Source of the DNA: Marinilabilia rubra
Lineage (GTDB): Bacteria > Bacteroidota > Bacteroidia > Bacteroidales > Marinilabiliaceae
NCBI RefSeq assembly: GCF_003121985.1
Contig: NZ_QEWP01000008.1
Span: forward strand, 62,001 to 126,000
DNA length: 64,000 nucleotides
Reading direction: 5' to 3'
Shown one piece after another: positions 8,389 through 15,743 of this stretch. Position 1 is the first letter of the stretch, and each line of letters opens with the position of its first letter. The position numbers were made by a program, and so were the translations under genes. The notes under the pieces were generated by a model. That model was not told where the DNA came from. It saw only the letters and a list, made by a program, of their open reading frames with translations, and ran no database searches.

Positions 8389-9525
8389 ATGATGTTTAAA
8401 GAGGTTGTTGGACAACAGGCTGTTAAGGAGCACCTGATATCAATGGTCAAAGAAGACCGCATCAGTCATGCTCAATTATTTACCGGTCCCGAAGGTGCCG
8501 GTTTGATGCCAATGGCACTGGCGTTTGCCCAATATGTAAACTGTCATAACCCCGGTCTCAAAGATTCATGCGGGGTATGCCCTGCATGTAAAAAAATGGG
8601 GAAATTAATCCACCCCGATTTTCACTTTATATTCCCTGTAATAAAGCGCAGCAACCCGAAGCCTGTAAGTGCCGATTATCTTGATGAATGGCGCAGTTTT
8701 GTGCTTAAAAGTCCCTATTTTACAGATCATGAGTGGTTTTCATTTCTAAATGCTGAGCGTGGACAGGGAATGATTTATACGCAGGAGGGCAATGAGATTA
8801 TTAAAAAGCTTAGTCTTAAAACCTTTGAAGGTAAGTATAAGATAATGGTTGTTTGGCAGCCCGAAAAGATGCATAATTTTGCTGCCAATAAATTGCTTAA
8901 AATTCTGGAAGAGCCACCTGCAAGAACGCTGTTTATATTAGTGTCAGATTATCCCGCAGGAGTACTTCCCACCATTCTTTCGCGCACCCAGCAACTCAAA
9001 ATTCCCAAGATTGACGACCATGCAATAGCAAAGGGGTTGATGGATGTTTTTGAAGTTGACGATGAGCAAGCTAAGTCGGTGGCCCGAATTTCAGGCGGCA
9101 ATTTCATCAAAGCCCGCGACGTCATAAGCAACAGTGAAGAGAAGCAATTTTTTCATGACATGTTTGTCAATTCTATGCGTAATGCCTATTCAGGAAAGCT
9201 TGATGAAATAATAAAATGGGTAGATACGGCTTCCGGCATGCCTAAAGAGCGATTAAAGAATATGCTTCTTTACTGCATAGATATTTTACGTGAAAGCTAC
9301 ATAGCAAATTACAATATAGCGGAACTGGTTTATGCCACCCCCGCAGAAGATCAATTTATCAGCAAGTTCAAGACTTTTGTGAACGATCGCAATATCGAGA
9401 CTATGGTCGAGGAGTATTCCCTGGCTCTTTCTCATATTGAACAGAACGGTAACATCAGACTTGTACTTTTTGATATGTCGATGAAGGTGAGTAGCCTGTT
9501 TAGGATTTCAAATCAACTCGCCTGA
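8389..9525 (+). CDS. holB: DNA polymerase III delta' subunit
   Basis: 378 aa, similar to DnaX/RuvB-type clamp-loader subunits. It starts MMFKEVVGQQAVKEHL (a second ATG follows directly) and continues with ISHAQLFTGPEGAG. The P-loop position reads GPEGAGL with no Lys-Thr, as expected for delta', which does not hydrolyse ATP. A zinc module follows (CHNPG, CGVCPACKKM), then FHFIFPVIK and the sensor region LLKILEEPPARTLFIL with SRTQ. It works in the clamp loader at the replication fork. It is first in the run holB-ricT-gldH, an order I recall as frequent in Bacteroidetes. Confidence 0.93.
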   Translation: MMFKEVVGQQAVKEHLISMVKEDRISHAQLFTGPEGAGLMPMALAFAQYVNCHNPGLKDSCGVCPACKKMGKLIHPDFHFIFPVIKRSNPKPVSADYLDEWRSFVLKSPYFTDHEWFSFLNAERGQGMIYTQEGNEIIKKLSLKTFEGKYKIMVVWQPEKMHNFAANKLLKILEEPPARTLFILVSDYPAGVLPTILSRTQQLKIPKIDDHAIAKGLMDVFEVDDEQAKSVARISGGNFIKARDVISNSEEKQFFHDMFVNSMRNAYSGKLDEIIKWVDTASGMPKERLKNMLLYCIDILRESYIANYNIAELVYATPAEDQFISKFKTFVNDRNIETMVEEYSLALSHIEQNGNIRLVLFDMSMKVSSLFRISNQLA

Positions 9526-9697
9526 TTCATTTTTCACGAAAACCGCCATTGATAGTGGTTTTCAGCAATATTATATACCCAGAGTGTAACTCAAATTATT
9601 GACTTCCCATGAGGAGTTGATGTTTTGTGGTGGCCTTTGTTTTTAATAAAAAAGTCATTGCAGATTGGGATTACCCTCTTATAAAAAATGGAATATT

Positions 9698-10891
9698 ATG
9701 GATGCAGAAACTATTCCTCAGGACAATAGTAAATGCAGCACCTGTAGCAGCCGATGTGGGAAGCTTGAGGTTTTTGATTGGCTTTCAGATCTTCCCCAGC
9801 CTGGCGGAGTTACCGACGTGGTGGAGGTGCAGTTTAAAAATACCCGAAAAGGGTTTTATCGGAACAGTAATCAATTAAAGCTTAAACGTGGAGATGTTGT
9901 CGCCGTTGAGGCTTCTCCCGGACATGATATAGGAGAGGTTACGCTTACCGGAGAGTTGGTATTGCTTCAGATGAAGAAAAACAATCTGAACCCTTCCTCA
10001 TATGAGTTTAAGCGTGTTTACAGGAAGGCCAAACCTGTAGATGTTGACAAGTGGGAGGAAGCTAAGGCCCTTGAACATGAGACCATGCTTGAGTCAAGAC
10101 GGATTGCCGACAGACTTAACCTCAATATGAAAATTGGAGATGTTGAGTATCAGGGCGATCGAACAAAGGCAATCTTCTATTATATTGCTGATGAGCGGGT
10201 TGATTTCCGTGAGTTGATCAAGGTGTTAGCAGATCGTTTTAAAGTACGCATTGAAATGCGCCAGATAGGAGCCAGGCAGGAAGCCGGCCGAATTGGCGGG
10301 ATTGGCCCTTGTGGACGTGAGTTGTGCTGCTCTACCTGGATTACAAACTTTGTTTCGGTGACCACCAACGCTGCTCGTTATCAGGAAATATCACTGAATC
10401 CTCAAAAGCTCGCCGGTCAGTGCGGAAAACTTAAATGTTGCCTTAATTATGAGTTGGATGCCTATATTGATGCACAAAAAGATTTTCCTTCTACCGACAT
10501 TCCTCTTGAAGCTGATGAGGAAACATATTATCACTTTAAAACAGATATTTTTAAGCGTTTGATGTGGTTCTCTTCCGGGAGGGATAGTGCCGGAAATGTA
10601 GTGATGTTGACAGTTGATAAGGTTAAAGAAATTGTAGAGCTAAACAAGAGGGGTAAAAAAGTCGCTAAACTCACCAGTGAATTTTCGGCAAGTGTGGTGA
10701 AGGAGATTGATTATACCAACGTGGTAGGGGAAGACAGTATCACCCGGTTTGATGAGAAAAGTAAGAGGTCCAATAAACGTCGCAAAAACAAGCGTCGCAA
10801 AAACACAAACAAATCCAATAATGGCAGTAATACCGGACGAAACAGGAAAAATGATAAACCATCCAATTCCTCAGGCAATAAAAAACGTTAG
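9698..10891 (+). CDS. ricT: PSP1-domain iron-sulfur protein RicT
   Basis: 397 aa from the ATG at 9698; an in-frame TTG 33 nt upstream is less likely. A Cys pair near the N-terminus (CSTCSSRCGKL) precedes the PSP1 domain, whose core contains VVEVQFKNTRKGFYRN, GDVVAVEASPGHDIGEV, RIGGIGPCGRELCCSTW and LAGQCGKLKCCLNYE. The CGRELCC and CGKLKCC pairs are the cluster ligands in Bacillus RicT (YaaT), part of the Ric complex that influences RNA processing and development. No RicA or RicF is nearby. The C-terminal 50 residues are Lys/Arg/Asn-rich and probably disordered, perhaps binding nucleic acid. Its end overlaps gldH by 41 nt. Confidence 0.88.
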   Translation: MDAETIPQDNSKCSTCSSRCGKLEVFDWLSDLPQPGGVTDVVEVQFKNTRKGFYRNSNQLKLKRGDVVAVEASPGHDIGEVTLTGELVLLQMKKNNLNPSSYEFKRVYRKAKPVDVDKWEEAKALEHETMLESRRIADRLNLNMKIGDVEYQGDRTKAIFYYIADERVDFRELIKVLADRFKVRIEMRQIGARQEAGRIGGIGPCGRELCCSTWITNFVSVTTNAARYQEISLNPQKLAGQCGKLKCCLNYELDAYIDAQKDFPSTDIPLEADEETYYHFKTDIFKRLMWFSSGRDSAGNVVMLTVDKVKEIVELNKRGKKVAKLTSEFSASVVKEIDYTNVVGEDSITRFDEKSKRSNKRRKNKRRKNTNKSNNGSNTGRNRKNDKPSNSSGNKKR

Positions 10892-11366
10892 CCCCCTTTC
10901 TTTGGTTTTGCTGTTAATCAGTCTTTTTTCCTGCAACCAGGGCGCTATTTATGAGGAAAAATACGAGTTTGCCGGAAATGGTTGGTATAAGGATTCGGTT
11001 GTGACTTTTAATCCGGTTCTGGAGGATACCTCGAAGGTGCTGAACCTTGGGTTTTCGATGGAACATTCTAATGATTATCCTTATAGTAATCTCTGGTTGT
11101 TTATTGAAGTGAAAAGTCCCGATGGTCATATGCAGACGGACACTATGGAGTATTTTTTAGCAGAACCGGATGGGCGATGGATTGGAAAAGGGAACGATGA
11201 TTCCCGTCTTCTTTATTGGCTCTACAAAAGAGGTGTGAAACTTAGTACTCCGGGAACTTATTCGTTTTCCATCCGCCAGGGAATGCGAAGAGCTGATCTT
11301 TTTGGCATTCATTCTTTTTCTCTTTGGGTGGAGGAAGCTGAAATGAAGCAAGACAACAGTAATTAG
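10851..11366 (+). CDS. gldH: Gliding motility lipoprotein GldH
   Basis: 171 aa starting at the ATG at 10851, inside the end of ricT in another frame. The signal peptide (SLVLLLISLFSC) ends in a lipobox Cys. The mature protein has the GldH features: YEEKYEFAGNGWYKDSVVTF, PYSNLWLFIEVKSPDG, TMEYFLAEPDGRWIGKG and the C-terminal ISYxFxIRQGMR-like segment (SFSIRQGMRRADLFGIHSFSLWVE). GldH is an outer-membrane lipoprotein needed for gliding in Flavobacterium johnsoniae and belongs with the T9SS/gliding machinery. Here it probably supports T9SS function whether or not the cell glides. Confidence 0.88.
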   Translation: MINHPIPQAIKNVSPLSLVLLLISLFSCNQGAIYEEKYEFAGNGWYKDSVVTFNPVLEDTSKVLNLGFSMEHSNDYPYSNLWLFIEVKSPDGHMQTDTMEYFLAEPDGRWIGKGNDDSRLLYWLYKRGVKLSTPGTYSFSIRQGMRRADLFGIHSFSLWVEEAEMKQDNSN

Positions 11367-11509
11367 ATTGGCTTTGGATTATATTGAAATTATGTGGTTT
11401 GGTTGATGATTGAAAGCCAGCGATTGTGGGATGGTCTTTTTCTGTTGATCTAAAGGACGGTAAGCTGTTTCTTAAAATAAAGTGATTAATTGAAGAGAAG
11501 TTCAAAAAA

Positions 11510-12268
11510 GTGGGAAAAAACAAGTTGAAGAAGTTTGCGGAGATGGATGCTTATCCGCATGTTGTGCAGGCTCCGTTTAATGAGGTTTTTAATAAAAAGC
11601 ACGAGCTGTATGGCAGATGGAAAACTGATTTTTTTAAGAATGAGAACTCCATCGTTTTAGAGCTGGGATGTGGAAAAGGTGAATACACTGTGGGATTGGC
11701 GCGCATGTTTCCCGGGAAAAATTTCATTGGGGTGGATATTAAGGGAAACCGGATGCACCGTGGTGCTACAGATGCTTTGAATGAGGGGCTGAACAATGTT
11801 GGCTTTTTGCGAACAAGGATTGAGGCCATTCAAGGTTTCTTTGGACCTTCTGAAGTGGATGAAATATGGCTGACATTCCCTGATCCACAGATAAAAAAAT
11901 ATCGAAAAAGGCTTACCTGTACACGTTTTCTGGAGGCATATAGTCAGTTTTTGAAGCCCGGAGGTATCATTCACCTTAAGACCGATAGTCTCTTTATGTA
12001 TTCCTATACCCGTGAGCTCTTGAAAGCGAATAATATTGACCCACTTGTTGATGAAAATGATCTTTACAGTAACGGTTACCAAAATGAGATTTTAGCAATA
12101 AAAACTTATTACGAGAGCAAGTGGCTCAAACATGGAATACCAATTAAATACCTGAAATTTGAACTTAGGAATGGTGATAATTTGGTTGAGCCTGATGTGG
12201 AAATTGAGCCCGATGATTACAGGAGTGCGGGGAGAGGAGTAAAGCCCCGTAGAACCGCCAATAAATAA
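11510..12268 (+). CDS. trmB: tRNA (guanine-N7-)-methyltransferase TrmB
   Basis: 252 aa starting at GTG 11510, chosen because the protein opens GKNKLKKFAEMDAYPHVVQ, typical of Bacteroidetes TrmB. It methylates G46 in the tRNA variable loop using S-adenosylmethionine. The SAM site is LELGCGKGEYTVGLA, followed by FIGVDIKGNRMHRG. The TrmB signature is IWLTFPDPQIKKYRKRLT. The protein is cytoplasmic. It lies 143 nt after gldH and 5 nt before the next gene, so it is probably cotranscribed with that one. Confidence 0.95.
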   Translation: MGKNKLKKFAEMDAYPHVVQAPFNEVFNKKHELYGRWKTDFFKNENSIVLELGCGKGEYTVGLARMFPGKNFIGVDIKGNRMHRGATDALNEGLNNVGFLRTRIEAIQGFFGPSEVDEIWLTFPDPQIKKYRKRLTCTRFLEAYSQFLKPGGIIHLKTDSLFMYSYTRELLKANNIDPLVDENDLYSNGYQNEILAIKTYYESKWLKHGIPIKYLKFELRNGDNLVEPDVEIEPDDYRSAGRGVKPRRTANK

Positions 12269-12273
12269 GGGCA

Positions 12274-12609
12274 ATGAGCAATAATGAGGGATTCTTTAAT
12301 AAAGTTTACGAAGTGGTGAAGCTGATTCCTTCGGGGAGGGTTACCACTTACGGGGCGATTGCTTCGGCAATTGGTTCGCCCGGAGCCGGAAGAATGGTCG
12401 GTTGGGCTATGAATAAAGCTTTTTCACAACCATGTTTTGTCCCGGCTCATCGTGTGTTGAACCGGAATGGTCAACTCACCGGAAAGCATGCTTTTCCTAA
12501 TGCTGATACAATGCAGGAATTGTTGGAAAGTGAAGGAGTCGAAGTTGAAAATGATAAGGTTAAGAACTTTGAAAACATTTTCTGGAAGCCTGAAAGGGTG
12601 GTTGATTAG
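12274..12609 (+). CDS. Alkyltransferase-like protein (MGMT family, no catalytic Cys)
   Basis: 111 aa, the single C-terminal domain of O6-methylguanine methyltransferase. Tyr26 (VTTYGAIA) and Arg40 (GAGRMVGWAM), which flip and replace the damaged base, are present. The acceptor site that reads PCHRV in true methyltransferases is PAHRV here (Ala58), so it cannot accept an alkyl group. This is the alkyltransferase-like (ATL) arrangement; known ATLs bind O6-alkylguanine and hand the lesion to nucleotide excision repair. A role as a damage sensor is therefore inferred. It follows trmB by 5 nt. Confidence 0.88.
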   Translation: MSNNEGFFNKVYEVVKLIPSGRVTTYGAIASAIGSPGAGRMVGWAMNKAFSQPCFVPAHRVLNRNGQLTGKHAFPNADTMQELLESEGVEVENDKVKNFENIFWKPERVVD

Positions 12610-12638
12610 CCTTTTATTTATGGGGTTTTAAATAAACA

Positions 12639-12671
12639 TTTGTTCGCTTTGGCGAATTTTTTTTACCTTTG
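12639..12671 (+). promoter_or_regulatory. Bacteroidetes-type promoter of mrp
   Basis: TTTG at 12639-12642, a 21-nt spacer and TACCTTTG at 12664-12671 fit the TTTG/TAnnTTTG consensus of the primary sigma factor in this phylum. It lies 35 nt upstream of the mrp start. Confidence 0.7.
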
Positions 12672-12705
12672 TTGCTATATTTAAAAAGTTTAAATAAAGT
12701 TAGAT

Positions 12706-13815
12706 ATGAGTTTTTATCCGCAGCTGGTTACTGATGCCTTGAAGCATGTTATTCATCCTGGCAAAGAAAAGGATATTGTTTCTCTTGGTATGGTTGAAGA
12801 TGATATCCGCATTGATGGAAAAAGAATTAGTTTTAGCTTGAAGTTCGAGCGGGCCAATGATCCCTTTGTGGCCGCCATTAAGAAAGCATCGGTACAGGCT
12901 ATAAAGAAATATGTTGGAGATGACGCCCAGATTGAAGGGAATATTTTTGTGAAGGTAAAGCCTAAAGCACCTAAAGCTGAAGCAAAGATGTTGCCTGAAG
13001 TGAAAAACATTGTTGCTGTGGCATCAGGAAAAGGAGGGGTTGGAAAATCCACTGTTGCCAGTAATCTTGCGGTTGCTTTATCAAATATGGGATATAAAGT
13101 TGGGTTGTTGGATGCTGATGTCTATGGCCCCTCTATTCCTAAAATGTTTAAGACAGAGGATGCCCGTCCGGTACTTAAAAAAGTCGATGGTAAAGATAAA
13201 ATTGTGCCTGTTGAAAAATATGGTGTTAAAAACCTGAGTATAGGTTACTTCGTTAATCCTGAGGATGCCCTTGTTTGGCGTGGTGCTATGGCAACCAATG
13301 CCTTAAAACAATTGATCAGTGATGGCGACTGGGGTGAGTTGGATTACTTATTACTGGATCTACCTCCCGGAACCAGCGACATACATTTGACAGCTGTACA
13401 AACCATCTCTCTTGCCGGAGCTGTGGTTGTTAGTACACCTCAGGATGTAGCTCTTGCCGATGCCAGAAAAGGAATCAGCATGTTTACAGGGGAAAAAATC
13501 AATGTGCCCGTTCTTGGACTTGTTGAAAATATGGCCTGGTTTACTCCTGCTGAACTTCCCGAAAACAAATACTATATTTTTGGTGAAGGTGGATGTAAAA
13601 AGCTTGCAGAAGAGTTAAAGGTTCGGTTGTTAGGTCAAATCCCTATAGTACAGAGTATTCGTGAGGGAGGAGATAATGGCGAGCCTTCTGCATTAAATCC
13701 CGACAGTATAACCGGGCAGGCTTTTGCCAAGCTCGGCCAGGCAGTGGTTGAGGCAGTGGACCAACGAAATGAAAACCTTCCTCCAACCAAAATTGTTGAA
13801 GTAATAAGAAAGTAA
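12706..13815 (+). CDS. mrp: Mrp/NBP35-family iron-sulfur carrier ATPase
   Basis: 369 aa. The N-terminal DUF59/MIP18-like domain spans about residues 1-95, followed by a SIMIBI-class NTPase with the deviant Walker A GKGGVGKST, GLLDADVYGPSIPKM and DYLLLDLPPGTSD. Family members load or carry Fe-S clusters in the cytosol. The usual CPxC cluster-binding pair after the VENM motif is missing: here it reads VENMAWFTPAELPENKYYIFGEGG, and the only nearby Cys follows GEGG. I recall this as common in Bacteroidetes Mrp. The next gene, 5 nt downstream, encodes a NifU-type CxxC domain, so the pair may share the cluster-handling role. Confidence 0.93.
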   Translation: MSFYPQLVTDALKHVIHPGKEKDIVSLGMVEDDIRIDGKRISFSLKFERANDPFVAAIKKASVQAIKKYVGDDAQIEGNIFVKVKPKAPKAEAKMLPEVKNIVAVASGKGGVGKSTVASNLAVALSNMGYKVGLLDADVYGPSIPKMFKTEDARPVLKKVDGKDKIVPVEKYGVKNLSIGYFVNPEDALVWRGAMATNALKQLISDGDWGELDYLLLDLPPGTSDIHLTAVQTISLAGAVVVSTPQDVALADARKGISMFTGEKINVPVLGLVENMAWFTPAELPENKYYIFGEGGCKKLAEELKVRLLGQIPIVQSIREGGDNGEPSALNPDSITGQAFAKLGQAVVEAVDQRNENLPPTKIVEVIRK

Positions 13816-13820
13816 ACTTT

Positions 13821-14063
13821 ATGGAAATGGACAAAGAACAACTCACCCGGCGTGTTAAGGAAGCTCTGGATACTGTGCGTCCGTATCTTCAATCGGATGG
13901 CGGGGATCTTTCCTTTGTTGAGCTTACCGATGATTTGAGGGTGAAGGTAAAACTTGATGGCGCTTGTAATGGATGCCCAATGAGTGTTCAAACGCTGAAA
14001 GGCGGAGTGGAAATGGTAGTTAAGCAAAAAGTGCCCGAAATTCTTGAGGTTGTGGCTGTTTAA
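13821..14063 (+). CDS. NifU C-terminal-domain iron-sulfur scaffold protein
   Basis: 80 aa, a stand-alone NifU C-terminal (Nfu) domain. The pattern is LDTVRPYLQSDGGDLSFVEL, then LDGACNGCPMSVQTLKGGVE. The CNGC pair is the cluster ligand; Nfu proteins bridge a 4Fe-4S cluster between two subunits and pass it to target enzymes in the cytoplasm. It starts 5 nt after mrp and is almost certainly in the same operon. It ends 3 nt from the convergent regulator gene. Confidence 0.93.
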   Translation: MEMDKEQLTRRVKEALDTVRPYLQSDGGDLSFVELTDDLRVKVKLDGACNGCPMSVQTLKGGVEMVVKQKVPEILEVVAV

Positions 14064-14066
14064 GTG

Positions 14067-15404
14067 TTAGTCCTCTTTCTGCTTTTTTAGTAAGTTGTAG
14101 ATGGTCGACTTCCCAATGTTGAGTTTGTCGGCCACCTCCATTACATTATTGTATTTCTTCAGGAAGTATAAAATGATTCGTTCGTTATATTCCTTGAGAG
14201 TTAATTCTTCATGAAGAATCTCCGGGGTTGGTTCCGAATGGTTGAAAACAATATGTCTTTCATCCAAAACAGATGAATTTGAAAGCACGGCAGCCAGCTC
14301 GATTATGGCTTTTAATTCCCGAATGTTTCCCGGATACTCATGAGATAATAATTTTTTCTTTGCCCCTGATGATAAGTTTATTGGGGGTAAGTTGTTTTCT
14401 TTACAAAAAGAACTGAGAAAAGAAGATCCCAGAGTGATAATATCCTTTCCTCTTTCACGAAGTGGAGGAATTGATATTGGAAGGCCCACCAACAGATAGT
14501 AAAGATCTTCTCTGAATTTTTTCTCCCTTACTGCCTGAAGTAAATCAAAAGAGGTGGCTGTTATGATTCGACAGTTTACCGGTATCTCTTCACTGCCACC
14601 TATTCTTTTCATTTTCTTCGTTTGAAGAACATTTAAAAGTGCTAGCTGAATGTCTGTATCGAAATCGGTTACTTCATCGATAAAAAGCGTTCCTTCGCCA
14701 GCTTCTTCAATCTTTCCTTTGGTTGTCATCAGTGAATCCGAAAAGGCCCCTTTTTCTTCTCCAAAGAGAGAAGACTCAAGTTTATTCCCCATCAATGTGC
14801 TGCCACTCAATGTCACAAAAGGATGATTTTTCCTTGGAGAATTGTAATGAATGGTTTTGGCTGTGAGTTCTTTACCGGTTCCGGTTTCCCCATGAAGAGA
14901 AACATTTATGTTGGGAACTTTAATGGCCTTCTCGATAAGGGTAAATATGTTTTTTATTGCCGGGCTATCCCCCTGTATGGTTTGTCTGAATTGGTATTTG
15001 TCAGATACTTCTGTTTTTAATTGTGCAAGTTCCTGCTTTAAAAGGTGGTTTTGTTCTATCTTCCTAAGTGTGTGTAGTAGCCTCTCCCTAATGTTTTCAT
15101 CTTTGGTGATATAATCGTAAGCCCCTTCCTTCAGAAGTTTTACTGCAACAGGAATATTGTCCTGGCCCGAGATGATAATGATCTCTATTTCAGGGTTGTA
15201 CTTTCTGATTTGATTCATTAGTTTGGTTCCTGAAATATCAGGTAATCCCAAATCCAATGTCACAACATTTAAAGAGGGGGAAAGTTGCTTAAGGAAACTC
15301 TTTCCATCGAAGTGGACGATTGTCTCATATGAGTTGTTGCCTTTTACTACTCTTTCAATTATTTTATTGAACACCGGATCGTCTTCTATTATATCAACTC
15401 TCAT
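14067..15404 (-). CDS. NtrC-family response regulator with altered sigma54 contact loop
   Basis: 445 aa. Receiver domain (1-120): acidic pocket E7/D8/D9, phosphoacceptor Asp51 (TLDLGLPD) and Lys101. AAA+ domain (about 143-370): Walker A GETGTGKE (172-179) and Walker B LFIDEVTD. A Fis-type helix-turn-helix is at the C-terminus (EVADKLNIGKSTIYNLL). Two key features differ from sigma54 activators. The GAFTGA loop is GAFSDS (219-224). The usual FREDLYYRL reads FREDLYYLL (from 298), so the second arginine-finger position is Leu. ATP binding looks intact, but normal remodelling of sigma54 polymerase is doubtful. No partner kinase is adjacent; the orphan kinase at 22.5 kb is one candidate. Confidence 0.85.
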   Translation of the reverse strand: MRVDIIEDDPVFNKIIERVVKGNNSYETIVHFDGKSFLKQLSPSLNVVTLDLGLPDISGTKLMNQIRKYNPEIEIIIISGQDNIPVAVKLLKEGAYDYITKDENIRERLLHTLRKIEQNHLLKQELAQLKTEVSDKYQFRQTIQGDSPAIKNIFTLIEKAIKVPNINVSLHGETGTGKELTAKTIHYNSPRKNHPFVTLSGSTLMGNKLESSLFGEEKGAFSDSLMTTKGKIEEAGEGTLFIDEVTDFDTDIQLALLNVLQTKKMKRIGGSEEIPVNCRIITATSFDLLQAVREKKFREDLYYLLVGLPISIPPLRERGKDIITLGSSFLSSFCKENNLPPINLSSGAKKKLLSHEYPGNIRELKAIIELAAVLSNSSVLDERHIVFNHSEPTPEILHEELTLKEYNERIILYFLKKYNNVMEVADKLNIGKSTIYNLLKKQKED

Positions 15405-15743
15405 ATAAGGTTTATTATTTAATTGCGATACTCCGTTATCCCGATGGTTCGGGATTGTAAAAGGCTATAAATCAATTTTTTGGAACAACATCCATGATTG
15501 CTTTAAGACTTTGATTATTAGTACTATGTGGTTCGTCTTAAATCTAATATCTATCCCGAAGCATCGGGACTAACGATCTATTGTAATTGTGCATAGGGGA
15601 AATTATGCCGAAATCTTCGAAAAAACTTCCTTGCAGATGATTATCTTTGTTGATGACAGGATAAAAATATTTTTTCCTGAGTAATTTAGGAAATATTTTT
15701 GCCGCAAGGCAGTTTATAATGTATTATCAGTTCAGTTTTGTAC
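15405..15743. repeat. 339-nt intergenic region: dispersed repeat copy A with two palindromes
   Basis: No gene is visible between the divergent regulator and sprE. From ATACTCCGTTA (15428) to CTAACGATCTATTG (15570-15583) it resembles the region at 22303-22437: shared end blocks, plus TCTTAAATCTAATATCT here against TCTTACATCTAATATCT there. This copy carries two hairpin palindromes of type TCCCGA-N4-TCGGGA, at 15439-15454 and 15554-15569, absent from the other copy. The last 150 nt before sprE must hold its promoter, but no convincing consensus was found. Confidence 0.6.

Noticed and set aside
10749-10850. Longer gldH frame beginning inside ricT
   Set aside because: The extra part is basic and would bury the lipoprotein signal; ATG 10851 gives a normal signal peptide.
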